Of a stretch of DNA of 64,000 nt, positions 55,239 through 64,000 are shown piece after piece (positions within the stretch are counted from its first letter, which is position 1; every line of letters starts with the position of its first letter). A program made the position numbers and the translations under genes. The stretch is from NCBI GenBank assembly GCA_026826555.1, contig JAKSZT010054335.1, positions 2,285,049 to 2,349,048 on the forward strand. Direction: 5' to 3'. A model generated the notes under the pieces. That model did no database searches. It worked only from the letters and a program-made list of their open reading frames with translations, and was not told the DNA's origin. This DNA comes from Tolypeutes matacus (taxonomy: Eukaryota; Chordata; Mammalia; Cingulata; Chlamyphoridae).

Positions 55239-56240
55239 ATGGAGTCCTCAAGCATCAGACAGCCTACCACCTCTTTTGATTATGATTATAACAGCACTCC
55301 GTGTGAGAGCCAGACCTTTGTCTTCGCCACCCTCACCACCACCATCCTGTACTGCCTGGTGTTCCTCCTCAGCCTCGTGGGCAACAGCTTGGTGCTGTGG
55401 GTCCTAGTGAAGTACGAGAGCCTGGAGTCCCTCACCAACATCTTCATCCTCAACCTGTGCTTCTCAGACCTGGTGTTCTCCTGCCTGTTGCCCTTTTGGA
55501 TCTCTGCCTACCACTGGGGCTGGGTTCTGGGAGACTTCCTCTGCAAGCTCCTCAATATGCTCTTCTCCATCAGCCTCTACAGCAGCATCATCTTCCTGAC
55601 CATCATGACCATCCATCGCTACCTGTCTGTGGTGAAACCCCTCTCGACTCTGCGCGTCCACACCCTCCGCTGCCGCCTGCTGGTGACCACAGCTGTGTGG
55701 GCAGTCAGCATCCTGTCCTCCATCCCCGACACCATCTTCCACGAGGTGTTGCCTGAAGGCTGTGATTATTCAGAAGGCAAGTGGTTCCTGGCTTCAGTCT
55801 ATCAGCACAACATCTTCTTCCTGCTCTCCATGGGGATTATCCTGTTCTGCTACGTAGAGATTCTCAGGACCCTGTTCCGCTCAAGGTCCAAACGGCGCAA
55901 CCGGACTGTTAGGCTCATCTTCACCATCGTGGTGGCGTACTTTCTCAGCTGGGCTCCCTACAACCTAATCCTATTTCTGCAGACGCTCCTGCGGCTCCGG
56001 GTCATCCAGAGCTGCGAGGTCAACCAGCAGCTGGAGTACGCCGTGCACATCTGCCGTGAGGTTGCCTTCTCCCACTGCTGCTTCAACCCCGTGCTCTATG
56101 TCTTTGTCGGGGTCAAGTTCCGTAGACACCTCAAAAGTTTGCTCCGGCAGTTTTGGCTCTGTGGGCAGCAGGCACCTAGCCCTCCCTCGCTCCCCTACTC
56201 TCCAGGTGCCTTCACCTATGAGGGTGCCTCTTTCTATTGA
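55239..56240 (+). CDS. XCR1: XCR1, X-C motif chemokine receptor 1
   Basis: A 333-residue class A GPCR, the same length as human XCR1. It binds XCL1 at the surface of cross-presenting (cDC1) dendritic cells and signals through Gi (established). Visible: N-terminus FDYDYNST with two acidic-flanked tyrosines and a sequon at N18; seven hydrophobic helices (about 29-56, 64-88, 99-122, 145-163, 188-208, 224-249, 268-292); C102-C175 and C22-C259 as the usual chemokine-receptor disulfide pairs; HRYLSVV at 126-132 in place of DRY, as in XCR1 orthologs; SWAPY in helix 6; NPVLY at 283-287; conserved tail AFTYEGASFY. The frame extends 22 codons further upstream to an ATG at 55173, but a splice acceptor at 55207 makes that part intronic. 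The ATG at 55239 has a good context (A at -3, G at +4). No frame damage. Confidence 0.98.
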   Translation: MESSSIRQPTTSFDYDYNSTPCESQTFVFATLTTTILYCLVFLLSLVGNSLVLWVLVKYESLESLTNIFILNLCFSDLVFSCLLPFWISAYHWGWVLGDFLCKLLNMLFSISLYSSIIFLTIMTIHRYLSVVKPLSTLRVHTLRCRLLVTTAVWAVSILSSIPDTIFHEVLPEGCDYSEGKWFLASVYQHNIFFLLSMGIILFCYVEILRTLFRSRSKRRNRTVRLIFTIVVAYFLSWAPYNLILFLQTLLRLRVIQSCEVNQQLEYAVHICREVAFSHCCFNPVLYVFVGVKFRRHLKSLLRQFWLCGQQAPSPPSLPYSPGAFTYEGASFY

Positions 56241-56885
56241 AGTTTGGTAGTGCAGGCAGAGGTGGACAGGGGATCTGGAATGAGAGCAAGCAGTGGGCCA
56301 GGAAGGAACATTGCAGAAGGACACAGCAGTGAGGATGCCACCTTAGCAGGGAGGGGAGTGAAAGAAACACATTACACCAGTGGGTCCATTCTCTGTGGGC
56401 ACAAATGCCCCCTTGTTTGAGGAAAAGTGGCTTTCCACCTGGGAATTTAGGATTCTGAGTTCATCATTAATTCCTTCTCTCCATATCAGATGGAGAGTTC
56501 CCTGATCCCAGTTTTTCTCTTTGTCTTATTCTTTCTTTCTCATCCGCGGCACCGTTTTCACGGACCCAGGTCCTGACCTTCTTTTATCCATTCATTTCCA
56601 TATGGATTTCTTATCAATGCTTGATGCAAAAGGTTCTGAAATATGAAAGAATTCCCAGAAAGGGACATCCTTCAAGACTTTATGAGGGGTTGAAGCTCAG
56701 TGTGTGTGATAATTGTGCTGACGCAAGTTACTGGCAAGATGGTTTCTCCTCTGCTTGACTGTAGGGTTGCCCCAGCTGATTCATTGACTTTGGAGGGGTT
56801 GGCTCTGTATTCCTCAGAGTCTGTTGGATGAGCCTGTCCACAGGACAAAAGTACCACACCCTCAAAGAGCCACCGTTACAATGAG
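56241..56885 (+). other. XCR1 3' UTR start and downstream flank
   Basis: No other gene is seen. The 3' UTR must begin here, but no AATAAA occurs in the first 0.6 kb. The first clear signals are in relic or unique DNA further on (for example AATAAA near 60458), so the polyadenylation site is not settled. Confidence 0.5.
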
Positions 56886-56895
56886 ATCTGGATTT

Positions 56896-56939
<44 letters not shown>

Positions 56940-57085
56940 TTTTAAAGATACTTAGATTACATAAATGTTACACAAAAAGTACAGGGATTCCCATGTTCCC
57001 CATCTCCCATACCTCCCACAACCTCCCACATACACATCCTTAGTGTGGCACATCACCTGCAATGGAGATACACATCTTGGGGCTT
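56886..57085 (-). mobile_element. LINE-1 3' end, inverted, with (TA)n
   Basis: A T-run and about 16 TA units (56900-56931), a second T-run, then 'TTACACAAAAAGTACAGGGATTCCC' and 'TTAGTGTGGCACATCACC', as in the other inverted lineage LINE-1 3' ends (49050, 48260). Confidence 0.7.
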
Positions 57086-57669
57086 TGCCACTAAGAGAGA
57101 TCTGAATTCTAAAAGCCCTCAACTACACTGGAGAGATGTTCTGTACCGTAGCTCCATTTCCTGTCACATGAACGAACACATGAATATTTTTTCAAAAATC
57201 ATTTTATTGAATGATTGACTATAATTGCTACCCTCTGCACCAAGCATTTATTTGGAGGATACAAAGATGAATGTGACACAGTCCCCACCCGCCAGCTTTG
57301 AAAGCCCAGATTTGAAAACACGCACTTTGGTGAAGCCATCCAGGTTGAGGACTCAACACTTTGTCCTTTCCAGGGGCCTGCTGAACTGATACTTCATATT
57401 CATCACTGTCCACCTAAAATCTCCACCTGTGTGTGTTGGCACTAGCATCCCCTTTCTCCCACACTGCAAACCTGAGTCATCTTTGAGGCCTGCAGTTCCT
57501 TCGCCTCCACTCCCAGGACCAAGTCCCGTTGCCTGAACCTCTCCTGTGTATCTCAGAGTTATTCTTGCCACTCCATTCCCATAGCTCACCCCTGAGAAAG
57601 GGCTTCACTTCCTCAGAGCTGCCTGCTGTCCCTCCTTCTGTGCCAGGCCATCCTCTGCACTGACGCCAG
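57086..57669. other. No gene seen
   Basis: Weak L2-like sequence (57190-57350) and unique DNA. Minus-strand open frames at 57353-57740 overlap each other and show no domain. Confidence 0.45.
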
Positions 57670-58170
57670 GGGGCTTCAAAACCTCTAGTAGCTCCTGATT
57701 GTATATAGATAAGGTGCAAACATCTTAGCAAGGTGTTCAAGGCCTCCGCAATCTGGTGCCACCCGACCTTTCCATTCTTATTCTGCTGAAGCTCCCCTCC
57801 CCAAGCAGCTTGGCATCAACCACCAAGAAAGGACCATTGGCCCTCTTCCAAACGCTCCACTCCCCAAGCTCCTGCCTCTGAGCCTTTGTCATGCTGTCAC
57901 CTGGGCCTGAGCACTTGACCCTCCCCTCCCCAACCTACAAGCCCCAGCTGAAAGGTCAAGTCCTCCAGGACGCTTTCCCCAGTCTGCAAGTCATAAAGCC
58001 ACTTTCTTTGGCTTGCCATGGCGCTCTGCCATCCCCCTCTAAAAGTATTTGTCACCCACATGCCTTTTTTCTCTGCACCATCAGACTGCACACTGCTTGA
58101 GGGCAGGAACTTGGTCTCATTCCTGCCAGGCATGGGCTCCATTGTTCTATCTCTTGTGCTGAGTGGGAAC
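57670..58170 (+). repeat. L2 3' region
   Basis: 'TCAAGGCCTCCGCAATCTGGTG', 'GCTGAAAGGTCAAGTCCTCC' and 'TGCACACTGCTTGAGGGCAGG' appear in L2 order over 500 bp. Confidence 0.75.
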
Positions 58171-58569
58171 AAAGGATGACAGCTATCATTATCCCTCTGA
58201 TTTGTGCTTTGGAGGAGCCATATCTCGGGGCACATTTTACCTTCTTTGCCCTGGGCTGCTTCTCTATAGAGACTAGCTGTTCTTCTCTGGTCTACACTCC
58301 AAGGCCACTTTGCTTATGTTTCCCTGGGGCAATGGCTACACTCAATCTTGCCTGCTAGTTAGTGGTACACATATCTGCCTCTTACATTGGCCCAAAGGCC
58401 CACACCCAAGGGCACAGATAAAAGCCACTCTCTAAACTTTGCCGCACCCCCAAGACCTGGGCCCTATTGGTGAGCCCGATTCAGCTCTGGAGTGGGGCCT
58501 TGGGAAAAGCTCCCCAGATGATTCTGACATGCATGCCAGTTAGGAGCCACTGCACTTGGCTGCAACTTC

Positions 58570-58685
58570 TTGAAAATGGGGATTTCAGAGTCCTCTCTAG
58601 TCTTCTATAGTCCTCTATAGTCTCTTGCACAGAGCTTGGCATAGAGTAGGCACAAAATAGGTACTTGTAGAATAAAATAGCTACT
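58570..58685 (+). repeat. L2 3' end relic
   Basis: 'CTTGCACAGAGCTTGGCATAG', 'TAGGCACAAAATAGGTACTTG' and 'TAGAATAAAAT'. A MER5-like piece precedes it at 58480-58560. Confidence 0.6.
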
Positions 58686-60225
58686 ACTATTTCCCTCAGT
58701 TGGGGCCTAGCGGGCTTATGAGGCATCTTCCCCTACAGTTGCAACTGCAACTTCAAAGATGTGCCTGCCATTGGGTGGCCAGCCCTGGAGGAGTTTGACT
58801 CGGCTAGGGAAGAGCAAGTCTGGTTTTAAGAACGAGGGCAGTAGCGCCTACTGGAGAGGGCTAGGAAAGAGCTAAAACTCTCCCCAACATGGTAACCTAT
58901 AGGTGGGGCCATCAATCACCACTGATGGGAGGAATAGCAAATGGAAGGACATAATGTGGGCCTCTGGTCAGGCTAATCATTTGGCATCCCTCTAAGCTAA
59001 TATTATTTAAATATTTGCCCAGCCTTAATTCAAAGGGCAGGCTGAGCCCAGGGAGCAGAAAGGCTCTTCTATCTACCTGGCCTAACCCAAGCACTCTGGA
59101 TCCTGAGCCTACCCTTCTGAGGAGGCAGGTTTGGGGGCTGTGCATGACCACAGCGCATGCCCCTTGAGAGACCCATTCCACCCTCTCCTCATCCCAGCCC
59201 ATTCCTTCACACCTCAAGATGTTCATCTGAGTATTTCTCTCAACACATACACTCATCTCCCTGGGAGCATTTCGTTAAATGCAGTTGTATCCACTTCTTT
59301 ACATTTCTAGCAATATTTTGGCATCCCCAATAGACTACTCCCAGGGCAACCTTTAATCAGGAGTCTTCCCCTAATCTGGCTCCTTGGGAATCCAAGGGAA
59401 GAGATACTAAGGAAGAGAGGTACGAATGGGAAGATGATTGGGAATAGCCAATCAGAGAGGGAGCAGGGGCTGAGACTTCTGAAAAGGAGCAGCCAAAGAG
59501 CTGCACCCCTTAACTCCACTCTACAAGACATTCTCTTATTACAACCTTTGCAGCCACAACCTCCTGCCCTTCCCCTCCCACCAGTTACTGAAACCACTGT
59601 CCTGTGTCAGCGGGACTCAGGGGCTGGGACTGCCTCCAGTCAAGAAAGGGTGCCTTGGACACAGGGCTGCAGTCTTCTTGCCACTCCTGGAACATAAAAA
59701 TCCACACTATTCCTGGGGAAGATCCTGTGCACAACATTTCCATCTCTGTGTCAACCTTGGACAAAGCCAGGAAGAAAAGAATCTCACGGACCTCTGAGCA
59801 GGAGTCTGGCTCCAAGCCCAGGCTGCTCCAGATGCCCCAGCAGGAGTAGAAGTTCCCTGAGTGCACAAACCCATGTTGCTCGTTTCTAGAACCTCCCTCG
59901 GTGCCCGGCAACGTTTGTAGTTGGTTGAATGAGTGAACAGAAGACAGTCTTTAGGCTTTTTTTTCCTACTTCTGGTTCCTTTTCCCAAACCTGCCTACAT
60001 TACATCTTCTGGTCAACACCAGGTACCCTCTCGAGGGGCTTCCCATGAACCTCTTCCCTAAGGCCCACCAGCCTGAGTATCACCTTGTCTGGAGTTAAGC
60101 TTCATTGTATTCCTGGCAGCTTTCATTTATGAAGCCTGCCTGTGGCAAAGCCCAATAGAACAGATCCCCAGAGTAAACTGAGGCTCGTGGGAGTTGAGCC
60201 CTGAGCCTGAACCCCACGTCCACAT
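58686..60225. other. No gene seen; unique DNA
   Basis: About 1.5 kb without a recognised repeat. Minus-strand frames (58912-59256, 59307-59597, 59585-59911) lack domains and convincing splice sites. Confidence 0.45.
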
Positions 60226-60229
60226 TCTT

Positions 60230-60415
60230 TTACTTACCCACTGTGTCTTTGGGCCTCTCAGAGCCTCAGTTTCCTTATCTGCAAAACCGTCAAGATGCCG
60301 ATAATCCAACTGCACAGACTCTGTCCCCGTGATGGGGGTGCACATGAGGACGAGTGTGTCAAAGCACCTGCTTTGTAAATGGTTCAGCCCCAGAATAGGA
60401 ATTACTGACACGATC
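60230..60415 (-). repeat. MIR SINE relic
   Basis: 'CTCTCAGAGCCTCAGTTTCC' and 'TTATCTGCAAAACCGTCAAG' are the inverted MIR core. Confidence 0.75.
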
Positions 60416-61970
60416 ATCTCATAAAAAATAGAAAGCCTCGCTGTAGTTTATGCACAAATAAAAGATTGACTTTCCTCTGGCTGGTCATGTTCCTCTCATT
60501 TCCACCCAAGAGCATGGTGGTTCCTAAAAAGGCTCTGCTTATGGGGGATCCGGGTTAGGGCTTGGGGTAAAGGGAGGGATCAGAAGTGGGACTGGAGAAT
60601 AAAGACTGGAAGCAAGTCCTAAGCCCTGGGTGGGTCAGGATGATGGAAACTGGCTCTACTTAGGCTTTAGGCAAAATTGTATGGGAAGCCAAGTGTATCT
60701 TGACAGCTGGAGGCTGTTTTCTGTCTCCCATCTCTTCCCTGGTTGGCGCTGAAATCTTCGGTCTCTAAGTCCAAAGCTTTTTTTCTGTCTCATGGCCCAG
60801 TTGCATCTGAAAAAGGATCTTCCAGAGAAACAGCCCTCCAAGCCAAAGAATACCACTTCCCAGTGGGAATTTCAGATATCCTGTAAACTTGGTGGCACGT
60901 GCTTTGGGAAATTGATAGGACGTTGGGGAAGGGGAAGGGGATTAATTCTAACTTCTTACCAGGTTATTCTGAGTATAGAACTTCTCTCTCCACCTTGGAG
61001 GCCCGTCCAGGCGTTAGATGTAGGGTTGTTGCAGCTCCTTCCCACACCCCTACTGGATCCTCTACACCCTGACCAGATTTGTGGAGGGCCTGCTCTGTGC
61101 AGAGGCAGTGTGCCCTTGTCGGGGGGAGCGAGGTCACAAAGATGAGTGACCCACTCTCAAGTCAGCCACCCTCTAGTCATTCCCATTAGGGGACAGCTTT
61201 CTATAGGACTACTTCAGCACCAAGGGATTCCTGTCCCTCCTCGTAGATGACCCGATTGGACCCTCTTGACTGAGAGAAAATGACCTTGTCTACCTTAAAC
61301 ATGTCACTAAAACGATTCCAAGTCACTATGCAGTGAGCCGTGGGAGTTTAAAGTAGGAGGCACTCGCCTTTGCCTGCTCCCCTCCTCTTGGGTTACAATT
61401 CGTTCAGCAATCTGCCTCTTTGACCTTTTCCAGTAGTAAGGATAATGTGGGTAAAACACACACACACAACACTGAACAGTGATAATTTATCCAAGCATCA
61501 TCTTTTATTTCATATTGAAAGGAAACCGCAAATGTGGGCCCCAGAAGGAAATCACACCCACCTTTTTGGCTGGTTCTTTAGCGAGCCAAGTTCCCTCATT
61601 TGGAACTTATTTATTCATCTTAATGGAGAGGTTTGAACTCAGTGATCTCTAAACTCTCTTCCCCGACGGAAAAACAAAATCTGTGGGTCTGTCGTTTGAT
61701 GGATTGCATTTCCTTGAGGTTCTTCAGGGGGTACAAATCTGTCACTCAGGCTCAAATTCCAGTGGTGGGAGGGGAGTTCCAGGGCAGGGCAGGACCCTCC
61801 CCAAGGCCCAGTGTCTGCATCGCCTTCACAGAACCTGCATCTAATTGAAGACACGCAGGAGACTGAAAACTGACTTTTTGAGACCTGCTATGTGCTGGAT
61901 GCATACATTTCCACACCTCACAGCCACCCTCTGAGGTTTTTACTGGTCTCCTCAATTTGACCAAGGAGGG
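60416..61970. other. No gene seen; unique DNA
   Basis: The stretch contains AATAAA at about 60458, a possible late polyadenylation signal but far from XCR1. Open frames (60792-61145 plus) have no domain. No named repeat. Confidence 0.45.
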
Positions 61971-61974
61971 CAAA

Positions 61975-62130
61975 CAGGGCACTGGTCTCAAACTGGCCTG
62001 CATGTAAGATCACTTAGAGAACTTAAAATTATACTGATTATCTGAGTCTGGCCTGGCATTAGGATTTGTTTAAAGCTCCCTAGTGGCTCTAATGTGCAGC
62101 CAAATTTGAGAACCACTAATCTAGAACATT
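61975..62130 (+). repeat. MER5-like hAT relic
   Basis: 'AAGATCACTTAGAGAACTTA ... CCTAGTGGCTCTAATGTGCAG' ends in 'TTGAGAACCACTAATCTAG', the typical MER5-type end. Confidence 0.7.
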
Positions 62131-62148
62131 TACCCATTGAGCCATTTA

Positions 62149-62395
62149 CTCAGCTAATATTTATTGAGCACCTACTATGTGCTGGGCACTGTGCTATGTG
62201 CCTTGTACACATTGTGTCACATTTTCACAACAACTTTGCAAGGTGGGCACTGTTCCTATTTCCGAGATGAGAAAAGGGGACTTGGAGAGGTGAGAAACTT
62301 GCCTGAGCTCACAGGATCAGTTAAAGCCAGACCTGGGATTTCCATCTCAGGTCTGTCTTGTCCCCAAACACCTTCTCTTTCCACCAGATCATGTG
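62149..62395 (+). repeat. MIR SINE
   Basis: 'ATATTTATTGAGCACCTACT', 'CACAACAACTTTGCAAGGTG', 'AGATGAGAAAAGGGGACTTG' and 'AGCTCACAGGATCAGTTAAAG' form an almost complete MIR in order. Confidence 0.85.
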
Positions 62396-62625
62396 GCTTC
62401 CCCAGACAAAGGATGTGTTCATCAGGGCTCTTGGCTGTAAGCAACAGAAATTACCTCTGGCTGATGTGGCAGAGAGAAGTGTCTTGAAAAGATATTGGGC
62501 ATGACTGCATTGTGATTGTGTCCAGGATATGTCAGGGTACAGTGCCATGCTATCTGCTACCAGATCACAAATGATTTAGGAAAAAAAAAGGTGTAGAGTT
62601 TACACATAAAAAATTGATGAAAATA

Positions 62626-62982
62626 GGGAAGTGGATGTGGCTCAAGTGATTGGGCTCCCGTCTACCATATAGGAGGTCCAGGTTTCCATTCCCAGGGCCT
62701 CCTGGTGAAGGCAAGGTGGCCCGCATGGAGAGCTAGCACAGCAAGATGACACAACAAAGAGAGACACAGAAGAAAGACAATAAGAGATGCAGCAGACCAG
62801 GGAGCTGAGGTGGCACAAGAGCTTGAGCGCCTCTCCCCCACTCTGGAAGGTTCCAGGATCAGTTCCCGGTGCCATCTAAAGAGAAGTCAAGCAGACACAC
62901 AAGAATACTCAGCAAATGGACATAGAGAGCAGACACCGGGGGTGGGGGTGGGGGGGTGGAATAAGTAAGTAAATCTTTTTTT
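62626..62982 (+). mobile_element. DAS-type SINE, two-unit, 17-bp TSD
   Basis: GGAAGTGGATGTGGCTCAAG head, B-box-like GGTTTCCATTCCC, CCTCCTGGTGAAGG, a second unit near 62805-62880 (CCATCTAAAG), G-rich GGGGGTGGGGGT near 62938-62957 and a TAAGTAAGTAAATC tail. AAAAATTGATGAAAATA flanks it at 62609-62625 and 62983-62999. Confidence 0.95.
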
Positions 62983-62999
62983 AAAAATTGATGAAAATA

Positions 63000-63679
63000 A
63001 GATACAGAACATTTTATACTGAAAGGAAAATAAAATGGAGGCAGCTCACAAAATTGATTAGAAGGTGGGAGAAGCAGGTAAGACAAAGGGAAGTAATGCT
63101 GGCCCTGCCACCCAGAAACCAGAGGTTGCAGTAGCTCCAGAAAGCAGCCCCATTCCCATTCCAGAAGGCAAGGGCAGTGCAGGAGGCTCACAGCTGACCC
63201 GAGGCCACATGCCCACACTCTGGACCCAAGCCAGCCAGGAAATCCAACTCTGGCTTCATTGGTGCTGATAAAGGAAGTGGGAAGACTCAGATGGTGGGGA
63301 ATTTCTCCAAACAGGGAGGGAATCCTGCCACCAAATCAACCAATGGCTACCACATGTGGGAAAGGTTACTGAGGTTTCACCACTGCTCAGCCTTGTTGAG
63401 TCTAAGCCATCAATGGAGCACAGTGACCTCATGGCCCAACACTTCTGCTCTGAACTGCAGAAATTCCAATATTTTATAACATCAGGGGGCCAGTGAATAA
63501 TTGGGGCAGAGCTGAACACAGGTTCCTTCATTAATCAACATTAAGGGGCTGAGCAGGGTGGACAGCGGTGGGGTAGCAAGCCAGGGTCAGCCACAAGGAT
63601 TTGGGAAAGGGGTCTACAGAACAAAGGTCAGTTATAAGGGCTTTCCTGTGGACATTAAACAGAGGTGGGTGGAGGATTC
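63000..63679. other. No gene seen; unique DNA
   Basis: Short open frames on both strands without domains. Confidence 0.45.
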
Positions 63680-63848
63680 CCATCCCCGTAGTCAGCAAAC
63701 ACAAGGGTGAGCTCTATCTAGAGTTACCATCCCTGTAGTCAGCGTACACAGGGTGACTCGACCTAGAGTTACCATGCCCGTAGTCAGCGTACACAAGGGT
63801 GACTCGACCTAGAATTACCATCCCCGTAGTCAGCGTACACAAGGGTGA
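63680..63848. repeat. 46-bp tandem repeat, about 3.7 copies
   Basis: CCATCCCCGTAGTCAGC begins units at about 63680, 63727, 63772 and 63818 (periods 47, 45, 46). Units share ACACAAGGGTGA and CTAGAGTTA and differ by few bases, so the array is rather young. Confidence 0.9.
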
Positions 63849-64000
63849 AGTTGAGTGTGCCACCATAAACAGGAGTGGGCCCACTCCAGGCAGCTTCAGT
63901 AATTTCAGGTATTAACCTTTTGCTATTTTATAATGTAATGGCATCTATATAATGATTTAGTAATCCTAATTATTTGTTAATTCTTAACCCTTGGTTACAA

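Overview
The window is mammalian nuclear DNA, most likely from an armadillo (Dasypus, Xenarthra). About fifteen SINEs share a tRNA-derived head with intact A- and B-box motifs and have one-, two- or three-unit bodies. They match what I know of the armadillo-type DAS SINE. They sit among lineage-type LINE-1s, HAL1 (ORF1-only LINE-1) elements and older mammalian repeats (MIR, L2, MER5-like, MLT1-like, ERVL). The only intact host protein gene is XCR1, the lymphotactin (XCL1) receptor. Its 333-codon coding exon is at 55239-56240 (+), just after a splice acceptor. From known mammalian gene order I infer that this is the counterpart of the human 3p21.31 chemokine-receptor cluster.

Layout. 1-346: a 55-bp GC-rich minisatellite ending in an assembly gap. 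347-5470: SINEs, MLT1-like and MLT2-like LTR relics, MIR and MER5-like relics. 5484-14145: a plus-strand HAL1-like element with a tandemly repeated 5' UTR. Its ORF1 is split by a 5.6-kb class II endogenous retrovirus (ERV) that has no LTRs. 14146-19370: minus-strand LINE-1 and HAL1-like relics. 20295-21745: a LINE-1 3' end carrying a 3'-UTR retrocopy and a SINE. 21750-29970: mostly unique DNA with old relics. 29975-36655: a near full-length plus-strand LINE-1 with four later insertions. 36990-41560: two ERVL relics in opposite orientations. 41740-54110: a dense patchwork of LINE-1 and SINE fragments. 54400-58680: XCR1 and its flanks. 58680-64000: mostly unique DNA with a few repeats and a 46-bp tandem repeat.

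The most unusual object is at 7155-13281. The ERV material starts exactly at a tRNA-Lys1,2 primer binding site and ends just after the Env membrane anchor. A perfect 121-bp direct repeat of HAL1 ORF1 flanks it, instead of LTRs and a short integrase-type duplication. Gag and pol are broken, but most of env is open. The env frame passes without a stop into the right-hand HAL1 ORF1 copy, giving a 503-codon Env-ORF1p chimera. Whether it is expressed, fixed or functional cannot be told from sequence.

Limits: repeat family names are from memory and by eye, so their borders are approximate unless target-site duplications are given. No database or folding program was run.
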